From Oryzias latipes (Eukaryota > Chordata > Actinopteri > Beloniformes > Adrianichthyidae): a stretch of 64,000 nt of DNA. Within the stretch, counting starts at the first letter, position 1. The number at the start of each line of letters is the position of its first letter. Of the stretch, positions 53,901 through 64,000 are shown in pieces. The DNA lies in the NCBI RefSeq assembly GCF_002234675.1, contig NC_019864.2, forward strand, positions 15,703,582 through 15,767,581. Direction: 5' to 3'. Under the pieces are notes generated by a model that worked only from the letters and a program-made list of their open reading frames with translations, was not told the DNA's origin and did not search any database. The translations under genes were made by a program, and so were the position numbers.

Positions 53901-55614
53901 GTTTTTGTGAACGTTTACAGGGTAATTCTTTCTTCTTTTGCCGTCTCAGACACTTTAGCGGTCTGTACATTTTTCTTTTTAAAAATCCCCACCTTGCGTT
54001 TTTATTCAAGCTAAACTGCTCGTCGGTCCATTAGTCGCCCTGCTCTCGGTATGCTTTAAACAGATTTTCCTATGATTGTCTGTCCTCATTTATTATTAGA
54101 GATTGCCTTCCAATCTAACCAGAAACAATGTGATTCAGCAGTGGTTGATTGCTGAGTAGATCTTTGTAACCCATGAGGTTTTTCTTCCTATCAGTGGGCT
54201 TAAAACTAAAAATGATTCTGTTTAAAGTCCATGTACGGTAGTTTATAGTGCTGCACTTCCCTGAACAGAACTCGATCTGCTTTCAGTCCTTGATATTCCT
54301 CACACTTCTTTCATTATTTCTTTCTTATGTTTCTCTCACTTGTCAGAATATTCTTATTTTATGAACAATAAATCTGGTTTGGCAGCTGTTCTGTGTCTTG
54401 GTGCATTCAGTTTCCTTCACTTTAAATCTTCCATCTTGCTACAGCAAAGACACACCATGGATGCTATTTACACAGTCTGCACTGAGGTTATATATTTTTT
54501 TCAAGATTAAATCTCCTTTTTAGTTGGTTTTATGCAATTTTGCATTTCAAAGTTAAACAATAAAATGAATCATATGGAGAGATCTGTGACGTATTATCCT
54601 GACTGCTTCCTTATTATTTTTAGGTGTTTTGGTAAATGGCGTATACTTATATAGCGCTTTTCTACCTACAAGGCGCCAAGCGCTTTACAGTCACACACAC
54701 ATTCACACGCTGGTGGAGGTTTTAAAGGGATCTAGAAATTATGAAAGTTTCTATATTACTTTAAAATGAACTAATATGCTTTTTGTGATTTCTAATTGAA
54801 GTAATTGATATTTTATTTGACTTATAAATGTGTTAATCTGCAGTATTTCTTTTTTGCAGGTAATGTCCAGCACTGCAGCAAGTTCTGCTATTGCAGCGCT
54901 TTCTCCAGGGGGTGTCCTCATGCAGGGGGGAGCACAGCAAGCCATAAATCGTACGTTTGTCACGCAGAGTTCCGATATTTAAAATCTGTAGTTTTCACTG
55001 GTGATGGAATCATTTAGAAAAGTTTTATTCTTTTTTTTTTTATTATGTATTTTTATAAAAAGTTTTGGGGAACAAAACAGCAACACCTTTCTTCCTTCTA
55101 CAGAGATGGTCCCTTCTGACATTCAAGGGGAGTTGAAACATCTTTATGTAGCTGCTGGAGAGTTGTTGAGACACTTCTGGTCTTGTTTTCCTGTAAATAC
55201 ATCATTTTTAGAGGACAAGGTAATTACTCTATGTTAAAACCATCTGCATATTTCCTAATCTTCCAGATTTTGAAGCACAATTTGCTCTATTTAATGACAG
55301 AAATGTAACCTTGACGTTCACAAACGATGAAGCTCATTCTTGCTTTTTGTTTTGCCAGGTGATAAAAATGAAGTCAAACCTCGAAAGATTTCAGATGACC
55401 AAGCTGTCTCCTTTCAAAGAGAAGCTTCAGCGCCAGTATTTAGGTACAAATGTGAGTATCAACCGTTTGGCAGATGACTTCATGTTTCATGTGAGTGACG
55501 CTTGTATAATCTCTGGCATTCCCACAGCTCACTGGGCACTTGGAGGAAATGCTGCAGACCGCCTACAGCAAGTTCCACATCTGGCAAACTCGTCGGATGA
55601 TGAGGAAAACCTGA
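50917..55614 (+). CDS. gtf2h1: TFIIH core subunit p62 (GTF2H1)
   Basis: p62 is a nuclear subunit of the TFIIH core, needed for RNA polymerase II initiation and nucleotide excision repair; its PH domain binds TFIIE, XPC and activators. Fourteen coding exons: 50917-51070, 51156-51348, 52087-52252, 52338-52431, 52634-52783, 52883-52962, 53071-53204, 53287-53374, 53453-53541, 53767-53884, 54860-54950, 55104-55219, 55359-55451, 55528-55614. All phases join to 550 residues (human 548). [20 protein letters not shown] starts the PH/p62 domain (about residues 1-105). BSD motifs EEFWANR and [15 protein letters not shown] follow. The end is [10 protein letters not shown]. The start has a good Kozak context (GCCATGG). 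Near identity to human p62 throughout makes this secure. Confidence 0.98.
54637..54715 (+). repeat. Dispersed repeat fragment in gtf2h1 intron
   Basis: TACTTATATAGCGCTTTTCT and CAAGCGCTTTACAGTCACAC, in the intron 53885-54859, are phrases common in abundant teleost retroelement fragments. Too short to classify. Confidence 0.5.
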
Positions 55615-56097
55615 CCTGTGTTCGTGGTTCGAGAACACGGGAGAGACGAAATGTAGACAGATGATGCAGTGAAGGCCTCAGGACCTCTGTGAGGAGACTG
55701 CACACCCCAGCCCAACAGAACATAGTTCCTAAGGGCTTAGTGATATAGAGATGCTGCTTCAAACCCCTGATCGTTCCACAGAGACAAACTGCATCTCGGT
55801 CACAAATTACTGTAATTAGTTTCATGCTTTTTTGTGTGTGTTTTCTAAGTGGTTAAAGAATCTCTGCTGGTAACGTTTAAGTGGGACTTTGAAAAAGAAA
55901 GAGAAGCAGGCGTTAAATGACCAAATTGCAGCTGAACACGTCTCTCAGGACAACAGTTGAAGGTGTAAGGTGCAACAAGAAGATGGCCAAAACCATTTTA
56001 AGGAATGCAAGGAGCAGCAGGAGGAGGCTGGTGGTCAAAAAGCCCATCTGAGCACATGGAACAGTGTTAAAGGAAATCTGAAGCAGATAAGGGCAAG

Positions 56098-56213
56098 AAT
56101 AAAGCAATATTGTTAAGATATTTCATACTCTTGTGCATTAGCGTGTGTTCAAATCACACCAGCACTGGTTTGTTATGTTTTCATTACATGTCTGTTCTGA
56201 ATACAGAAATAAA
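56098..56213 (+). terminator. Polyadenylation signals of gtf2h1
   Basis: AATAAA at 56098-56103 and at 56208-56213, about 480 and 590 bases after the gtf2h1 stop. Both are plausible. Confidence 0.65.
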
Positions 56214-56379
56214 GTGAGGTTTTTGTTGATGCTGTCTATTTTCTAATTGACTCCTAAAATCCAGTTATGTCCACTTTAGTTTTAAGCATCAGATGTTGTA
56301 GCTTCTCTCCTGCGTCTGTATTGATTGAATGGGCTCCTTAGATCCTTGAATGATTGACAACCCATCCAGAGGCACGCGG

Positions 56380-56561
56380 CTTTCAGGAAATGCCCGCCCC
56401 TCTTCCTCCCCTCCCTCTCATCAGCTGAGTGCTTCTGTCACGGGTCTGGCGTGGGCTTCACCGCTGCTTGCCTCCACAAAATCTACAAAAGCGGGGATGT
56501 AAAAATCGCAATAAGCACTGTTTGACAGGCGGTAACACTCAAGCGTCACCCCTTCCGGTTG
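56380..56561 (+). promoter_or_regulatory. hps5 promoter and non-coding exon 1 (probable)
   Basis: A local rise in G+C and CpG content around 56380-56560 stands out from the AT-rich surroundings. A strong donor (G then GTAAGT at 56562) closes a candidate 5' UTR exon, which would splice to the acceptor at 57446, five bases before the hps5 ATG. No TATA box is evident, as expected for a housekeeping gene. Confidence 0.5.
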
Positions 56562-57451
56562 GTAAGTCAAGCTAACATTAAACGAAGGAGAACGTTAAGT
56601 TTCGAATGCTAGCTAAAGGCTAATTTGTTATCACTTTTTATTTTTTTACTCAAAATGCGTTAATGCTGCCGCTGGTGAGGTTTCGATCATTTTAATTTTT
56701 TGACTGTGTGGGGCAAAGTCGTGGCGTAAATTGCTAATTAGCAGCTGGGGTTTGTTTCTCTGTCACTTGACCTACACAGCAGAGCAGCGGCAGTTAGTAA
56801 CGGAGGCTAGCAAGCAATGTTGTTAACAATTTAGAGTTAATGTGTGTGTGTGTGAGTCAGTCTGTTTCATTTTTTGTGTCTTCAAACGTGACTCCTTCAC
56901 CTCAAAGTGTAAACAGAAAACTCTTTTTCAAAAGAATTACAACGAAGTCATTGCGATTAATAAATCATTCATCGCTATTTCAGTGAGTGAAGCGTTTGCT
57001 GACGTTTCTCCTGCTAGATACAACATATTTATCTATTTTTCAGATTTAACGCCTACATAGTCAATATTGTACTGACTTTTCAACCACCTTAACATAATAG
57101 TTGTTTCCTCTTTCAACTCTCATTAAAATACTCGTGAAAAGTGCATGTTTGATGGTGGCATGATGATTTCTAACGCTACTGTTTACTTGAACTTTATAAA
57201 ACTTGCTGCTATAATAATTTTGGATCCCTTCCGATTGCCGTTTTTACCCCTTTTTTTAGGCTGCAGTGTAAAGTGAAGTCATGACTGGTTAATTTAGAAG
57301 GGTCGATGCACTTTTGACAGTCGTCATGTGATGAAGGCACAGCTGCCTGAAGGCTGTGGTGTTGCTAGGACTTCATCCTACAGTCCTTTTGCTTTTTTTG
57401 CATTTTGGGGTTTGCTTGCCTAATGAACCTGTGTGTTGACCATCAGTGAGG

Positions 57452-60400
57452 ATGACCCTGATTCCAGTTGTGCCTGAGAACCACAGCCATGTGCTGGCGG
57501 AGTTTGACTGCCTTGATCCCCTTCTCTCTGCTCTACGGCTGGATTCAGGCAGGCTGAAGGTAGGCTTTGCCACTGTGTCACATCAGATGTTTGTTTTTTT
57601 CAGATTAAATAATATGTGATACATGTGTGTTAATTTATATTTTAGTGTTTAAAGATTAATTTCTTGTAGTTATTGTAGAAAAAATGCAAGAATGAAGTTA
57701 TTCTTGTAAGTAAAGGGAGTTTCTCTTGTGTTTCAGTGCACTTGCTTGGCAGTATCTAGAAAGTGGCTGGCATTGGGGACATCAGCTGGAGGCCTGCACC
57801 TGATTCAGAAGGAGGACTGGAAACAAAAGCTCATCCTCACTCATAAGGTTTACAATTATACTAGAAACATATTTTTTTTGTAAGTCTTATCAAAGGTTTA
57901 CAGAAAAAACAACTTTTTCAGGAGGGATCCATTGCACATGTGGCCTGCTGCCCTCACGACGAAGACTTTGTCGCTGTTGCAACAAGGTTAGTTTGTTAAT
58001 AAAGCAAAGCTACTGTTTTTTTTTCTTGCTTTGGTCGTATTTTCCTTGTGTTGCCCTCATGACTCGTGCTTATCCAGCCAGGGTCTGGTCGTGGTGTGGG
58101 AGCTGCATTTGGAGCGACGAGGTCGTCCGGAGAGGGTCAGCGTGTCGTGGGAGCACAGAGGTCAGACCATCACAGCGCTCTGTTGGGACACCAGTACACT
58201 CCGAGTCTTTGTGGGAGACTCTGGAGGAAAAGTGACGTCTCTGCGGGCAGGATCCTCTAAACTCGGCAAGGTTAAGACCTTAGAGTGTTCCAAACAAAAA
58301 TACTCAAGAAAAAAAAAAGTTTTACCAGTAACTTGTATTTATATTTACAATAAGTTTGCAAGCGTGTTAGTAATCAGGATATCATTGCTGTGTTGTCTTT
58401 ATCCCAAAAAACATTATTGGTGCTGCCATCTTTACTTGATTTTCACTTGTATTCATGCTGTATTCTCTTGTTTGTAGGGATCAGCATTTGTCATCTTCCC
58501 GGTGCAGACTGTCACCACTGTGGACTCCAGAGTTGTTCAGCTTGGATGCCAAGATGGCCGTCTGCTGGTGTCATCCTTAAGTCGCTGTTACCTCGCTGAC
58601 ACAGAGAGGTCAGTGACAGCTTGGCAAACTACTGTGGAAAGTATGAGGGAGGAGCTTATTCAAAGGATTCCTGGAGAATGAATGCTCATCAATGTGCTCG
58701 TCCCATTTGGAAAAATGACCTAAAACATCCTAATCTCTAAATACATTTTTTTTAGTTTACTTATGTTTTAAACGTAAATAATGATTGATCTCTGGCTGCC
58801 CTCAGGGAGAAGTTCTGGCGCGTTGGAAATAAAGAGCGCGACGGGGAGTACGGCGCCTGTTTTTACTCACACAGCAAGGGGTTATTAGGCCAGTCTCCTC
58901 TGCTGTACTGTGCTCGGCCGGGTTCCAGAATATGGGAGGCTAATTTTAATGGAGAAGTTCTGAGTACCCATCAGTTCAAACAGTTACTAGCATGTCCTCC
59001 ACTTCCTCTTATCACTTACAGGCAAGTTTTTCCTTTGTCTCTCGATTGTTTTTGTTCTTCCTACTGTATTTGTTTTTCTTCCTGTAGAGAAGAGCCACGC
59101 TACAGTCCAGAGCAGAGGACTCCACAGTCGCTGGCCTTTCCTAAACTGCTTCTCTTTGGGTAATCTAAGCTTTTACTAGCATTTTATAAAACCACATTTT
59201 TGTGAGTCCATCATTTGTCTAATTGATGTTTTAATTTATGTGCACAGAGACCAAAACCTGTTGACCTGGACAGATTCAGCCATTTATGTCTTCATACCTC
59301 AGAATGGACAAGTGCTTCTGTGGACTGAAGTCAAAGGTGGATGAGATGATTTCTACTGTAACTTAACAGCAGACTGGAGGAGTGTAGAAGCCACATAAGT
59401 GCTGTTTTATTCTTTTAAAGATGTGAAAAAATATATTTTTGCAAAAATATCCCAAAACTCTATTTAATAACCACTAAAGGTACATTTCAATTCATTTTTT
59501 TATTCCAAATTAAAATTTTCTTAGTCCAAGTATGCAGTGATATATATTGCACGACTGTCCAGCAAAGTGCAAGACTTAAGGTTTAGGTGACTAAGTATAA
59601 AAATATGTTTCAATAAAATATATGACTATATAGCACAAGTGTTGTCAGTAATATTTAACCTTAACCTACTATGTTTTGTATTAGATTTGATGGATATTGC
59701 GGTCTACAGAGGTGAGCTCTTCTGTCTCCATGGCAACGGCCGTCTCTCGCACCTGTCCATGCTGTCTGCAGATCGCTGCGTTGAGCGTCTGCTCCGCAGG
59801 GAGTCCTGGGTTCCTGCTGCAACCGTCGCCTGTATGTTCCAGCACGTAATCACCACCAGCAGGGTAAGAGGGCTTCAGCTGATGATGCAAGGCTAACTAG
59901 CATAGTCTCGTGCAGAGTCATCAGTTATCGGCCTTCTCTGGGTTTATTATGTAAAAACCACAAAAATTGAAACTATTAAAATTGATTGGTAAACTGTTTT
60001 GTAATCAATGAGTTCATCCTTTTTATTAAGTTTTACTTTTTTACAATACAAAAACACATCAGTATTTGATCCAGCTTATTGTACTTAATGAGTCATAGCT
60101 ATACTGCCGTGTGTTTATGTTTTCATTCCCTGCTTTAGAAATGACATGGTTTGCCTGAGGCTCTAAGGCTTGAACATTTATTAATCCAACCTGTTGAATC
60201 CAGGCCAGGAAGTCCATTCCCATCGACCGCCTTGAACACTTGAAGTCTCAGCTCAGTCCCAGCACACACTCAGAGCTGATTGGCCAGCTAGAGGAAGTCA
60301 TCACAAAGTTGGAGCCTCTGGACTCCGCCTCCAGCAGCCGCAGAAGCAGCATCTCCTCCCATGTAAGAAAGAACGCCTTCAATAATTGTTGGAACAGAAA

Positions 60401-63400
60401 AACGTGGTTTAAAACCAAATGTACACCTTTTTCTGTGGCAGATTACCATGGTAACGAGTCAGCCATTGATGTTTTTCTTTAGTTGGTTTTAACAATTCAA
60501 AAATGTAGGTGAAGAAATAAAAAAAAAAAAAAAGGTATTTCACTTTTTTAATAAGAGGTGGTTGTGAAGATGTTTAAAGTTAAATCATTCTTTAGGGCAA
60601 AATTTTACTGTTGAAATGAAAACGTTTCTGTCATCCTTATAATACAACTGAGACTAAAGAGTGCAACTTTTTGTTATTAATTAGGGATGTTCAAAACATT
60701 GTCTTTTAAGGAGAGTTTCAATGTCCTGGATTGTGGAATCTATCGTGTGATCAGCCGCAGAGGAAGTCAGTCGGATGAGGAGACGAGCTCCCTCATGAAT
60801 CAGTCCATGTGTGAAGAGGAGCAGCTCAAAGAGTTCAGCTTTGTGCCAGAAGAGGATCAGCCTGATCACGGTAAGTTACTGAATGACAGAGGGGTCAGCA
60901 AGGTTGTTGCTATTTATTTAGTTTGCAGACATTTTTTTTTCAATTTCTTATTAAATCAGCGTTCTGTTGGGAGTTTTTTCTAAAAACTTTGAGTGATACT
61001 AAATCAAACACAAGACCTCTTTGTTTTTGTTTCTCTTTACATGTTTTTTCTTTTTTTATTAATAATTTATCTGCTTAATTTTACGCTTGCACTTTAAAGC
61101 TTAATTCTAGTGATTTTAAAGCAAAAGTTATTGTCAGTTTGAAACTTAAAAAAAAATTAAATACCTTAAAGGAGGAACACTATTTTGACTTGTTAGAATA
61201 TCAAATTATATAAGTAACTGATAATAATTTAAAAATTAGCCTCTGTTTGCTTTTTCTTTAATCACAAATCTTGCTGTGCTGATATGTGCATTTGATGGTT
61301 CTCTTTACTTACTTTTAACTAATAAAATCTGTACTTTGTCAAAATGCTGGCATTGTTTCTTTTTCTTTTTTCCATCACATGTCACGATTATTTGCATTGT
61401 ACAGCATTTTGTGTCCATTTTCCCTGCAGTGTTGTCTGGCATGTTTTCTCCGCTCACTTTCATCGTTTCCACTGCCTCGTGTCGCTCCCCTCAGTACTCC
61501 ATCCATCTGTTTTTCTTCCCACTCTCGCCTCCATCTTTACTAAGATCCACAGAGCAGCGAGCGCACGGAGGCCGACCGATCAGAGCAAGGGCTGCCGTTT
61601 CATCTCCCACTTTCATTCCGCTCCAAACCTCCTCGCATCGCGCTGCAGGCCGTCAAAGACAGGTGAATTAAAGAACCAAAGAGAACTATAAAACCCAGCT
61701 GCATCCAGGTTTAAATAGAAGACCCATGCACAAGTTGCTTTTTCAGTGCAAATAGAAATATTTGTGGTTTTTCTTCCGGTTAGATGTTTTGTTCTTCTCT
61801 GTAAGCACCGAAAGTCGAGTGCAGCTGTGTTTTCAAGCAGTTCACTTCCTCTTTTTTACCAAAAGCACAGTTTTCTGCCACTGAAAGGATGTTCATCTTT
61901 GATGTTACATGTGTCAAGTTTTGTCCCAATCAATGTTTTTGAAATTTACTTTGTCCTTCATCTGAAGCCGTTTTGTCCCCTGAAATGTAGCAAAACTTGC
62001 CTTTAGATTATTTTCTGTTCCTCCCAGTGTCTCTAGTTTCGTCAAGAAGACAACGGAAAAGATCAACACCCTCCAGATGAACTCTGAGCTCTTTCAGCGT
62101 CCTGAGTTTAAGGAGAGCGGACAAGCAGAAACATCGACCATCGTCAATTCATACTCTGATGAAATGGAGAATGAGTAAGTTGAGTGTGCTTTTTTTGTTT
62201 GTTTTGTAATTTAAGATTAGGTAGAATTAAGACAGTCACGGTTGATATTTCAGAGTTTGTGATGAAATATTGAACAAGGAGGCAGACATGCAAGAACTTT
62301 GGTCAGCTACAGAGCGAACTTTGTAAGTATGTGATGCTCTGCAAGATTGAATAACCGTTTTGTTTTTTCTATTGAAGTTGTAACAAATGTGTCCTATTTT
62401 TTTTGTCTTAATGTTTTTTGACATTAGCTCAGAAATACAAGATCCTTTGGTGTTACTAGATCCAGTTCACTTGGCAGAAGCCCTGCTGGAGTGGCTGCCA
62501 GTTCTTGAGCGAATCTTAGGACCTTCTAACCTCGGATCAGCTGTTGTGAGTGAATCAAACCAGAATGGAGGAGAGCTGGGGAGAAGCAGCACTTTAAACC
62601 TCCTGTCAGAACCAGGGAAACCTTCAGAGACTGTTACAGTGGAGAGCAGGGAGTCTTCAGAGCTTGAAGAAAAAGTTGACCAGTGTGAGATCCAGCAGCT
62701 ATCCGACTTTAGTGAGGAAGTTATCGTATGTGGGAGCCCTCCAGAGACTCTCCGAGTGATGCCGCCTGTGCCTATCCCATCGGAGCTGCTATCCAAACTC
62801 ACTGAGTTAGCTACTGTCTACACTGAGCTAAGCTGCTTTAAAAAGCAGAAAGGAGGAGTGGAGTGTAAAACGTTTCTGCGACGCTACTTCTTTCTGCTGG
62901 ACCACGAGCGCGTGCGGAGAATGTGTCTGCTGTGTTATCAGGAGCAGCCTGATGTGAGGAGCTCCTTCATGGAGGCCATGTTTGGTGAGAAAATACCTCT
63001 GAACTGAGCGACTGTACTTGTCTTTTTCATTTTCTAATTTACTCCATTCTCAAAGAAAGACAGTAAGTAGATAAGACTTTTATCTGTTTTTACAGTAAAA
63101 CCAACTTAATATATGTTTAGCATGTTTGTACAATCAATTTAATACATTAAACAAGATTAAGAAAAAAAGAGGTGGCACTTTGCCACGCTCACATCAACTG
63201 GAGTGGAGGAAACTTATTTATTTATTATTTTGTTTTATTATCTTTAAATGAACATACTGCTTTATTTCAATTTTTTTTTCTGCATAACAGAATTGTCGTT
63301 GTTCTTCTCCTCAGAGCTCACTCAGACCAGTAATGTGGTGGAGGTCATTCAGAAAAAGGATTTGCTCAAATCTCTGCGCAGTCTGAGAGAACTGCAGCCG

Positions 63401-63435
63401 TGGAAAGCTCCTCTTTTGCTTGCTCATTTGCACAG
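57452..63435 (+). CDS. hps5: HPS5, BLOC-2 subunit, 3'-truncated
   Basis: HPS5 joins HPS3 and HPS6 in BLOC-2, a cytosolic complex for cargo delivery to melanosomes and other lysosome-related organelles. Sixteen exons: 57452-57559, 57737-57847, 57922-57986, 58078-58270, 58478-58608, 58806-59021, 59088-59159, 59248-59336, 59685-59863, 60204-60362, 60711-60870, 61545-61662, 62028-62174, 62254-62322, 62428-62984, 63315-63435. Together they give 831 residues (human about 1,129). [20 protein letters not shown] and [12 protein letters not shown] open the WD40-like propeller, which continues with [22 protein letters not shown] lies past the middle. The sixth intron uses a GC donor (59022). The remaining exons lie beyond the window. 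Confidence 0.96.
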
Positions 63436-63620
63436 GTCACCATCAGCTTTTATTTTTTATAAACGCCAACACGGACAAAAGACATTAACAACTTAGACAA
63501 AAGTATAAGTTTTTGCTGTGAACATGGTAGCATGGTTTTTATAGTTGTTAAGCTTATACCTATTAAGTGAGCTGAATTCATACTTAAATCCAAAGCCAAG
63601 AGGCTGCAGGCGATTTATTT

Positions 63621-64000
63621 ACAGAACTACTTCGTGGAAAATGATGTTTTTGGTGTTTTTAACATGTTCTTGTGGCATTTTTCTCATGATGGAGGACATG
63701 TATAAAAATAATTAATCTTGAAATTGTATGTCTTAGTATTTATTTATTGAAATTGTTGTGAATAAGGAACAGATGGGAAAAAGTCATCAGAAAAACCTTT
63801 TAGGTGAGGCATAAGACCTAGAACCGCAAGCTTCAAGCTTCTTGCTCTGCTCCATCGTGATGCATCCACTTGCAGACAAATAGATTCATGTACGTCTTTG
63901 TTTTCCTCGCCTGAGCTGATATCTGGCTCAAAACTGCTGGATAGCTCCAATACTGCTCGGTAGTTTTGTTGAACCTGTAATGTTATATGGGGTTGTGAGG
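63621..64000 (+). mobile_element. TTAA MITE, copy 4 (cut by window end)
   Basis: Collinear with copies 1 and 3 from GTTTTTGGTGTTTTTAACAT through CTCATGATGGAGGACATGTA to GGGGTTGTGAGG at the window edge. The left terminus reads ACAGAACTACTTCGTGG, an eroded form of the AGACCCACTCC end. It lies in an hps5 intron. Confidence 0.7.

Noticed and set aside
55614-57452. Shared bidirectional promoter between gtf2h1 and hps5
   Set aside because: Both genes are on the + strand here, so the interval is the 3' side of gtf2h1 and the 5' side of hps5.
58031-58477. Separate 148-residue gene in the hps5 region
   Set aside because: It is hps5 exon 58078-58270 read through both flanking introns.
61276-61691. 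Longer hps5 exon starting after the AG near 61428
   Set aside because: That frame gives a hydrophobic Ser/Phe-rich stretch unlike HPS5. Starting at 61545 instead gives [20 protein letters not shown] in phase with both neighbours.

Overview
This window is vertebrate nuclear DNA, almost certainly from a ray-finned (teleost) fish. The genes are split into many short exons with GT-AG introns, AT-rich introns and AATAAA polyadenylation signals. The repeats are of teleost type: a long-inverted-repeat Tc1-like element, L2/CR1-like LINE tails, a tRNA-derived SINE, hAT relics and several small inverted-repeat elements. One of these MITEs reminds me of elements common in Oryzias (medaka), but I cannot prove the species. 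There are four protein-coding genes, all on the + strand, and no sign of prokaryotic features.

Region 1 (1-12712) is the 3' part of a secreted gel-forming mucin, called mucin A here: 27 visible exons, about 2,178 residues. It begins at the end of the D2 assembly and runs through D', D3, a 3-kb Thr/Pro-rich (PTS) exon with two CysD domains, D4, C8/TIL, VWC-like modules and a C-terminal cystine knot (CK). Region 2 (12713-16063) is a gene-free, AT-rich spacer. Region 3 (16064-46527) is a complete second gel-forming mucin, mucin B: 48 exons whose phases all join, about 4,454 residues. It has signal peptide, D1, D2, D', D3, a 6.5-kb PTS exon with four CysD domains in a higher-order repeat, D4, VWC-like modules and CK. 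It then carries an unusual 167-residue Lys/Glu/Asn-rich tail encoded by an almost pure purine tract. The two mucins are tandem paralogues of the MUC2/MUC5AC/MUC5B type. Their shared domains assemble disulfide-linked polymers and their PTS regions carry O-glycans, so both should build extracellular mucus.

Region 4 (46528-50900) is intergenic, with a degenerate short-motif repeat and a dead hAT transposon. Region 5 (50902-56213) is gtf2h1, the p62 subunit of TFIIH (550 residues, complete). Region 6 (about 56440 to beyond 64000) is hps5, a BLOC-2 subunit, whose 3' end lies outside the window (831 residues visible). These two are conserved housekeeping genes unrelated in function to the mucins.

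Most mobile DNA lies in mucin introns and spacers. A TTAA-flanked MITE family has four copies in the same orientation. A Tc1 element sits inside an older inverted-repeat element in mucin B. The points most worth following up are the charged extension after the mucin B cystine knot, the recently homogenised PTS/CysD arrays, the basic cleavage-like motif at the mucin A C-terminus, and the head-to-tail arrangement of gtf2h1 and hps5.
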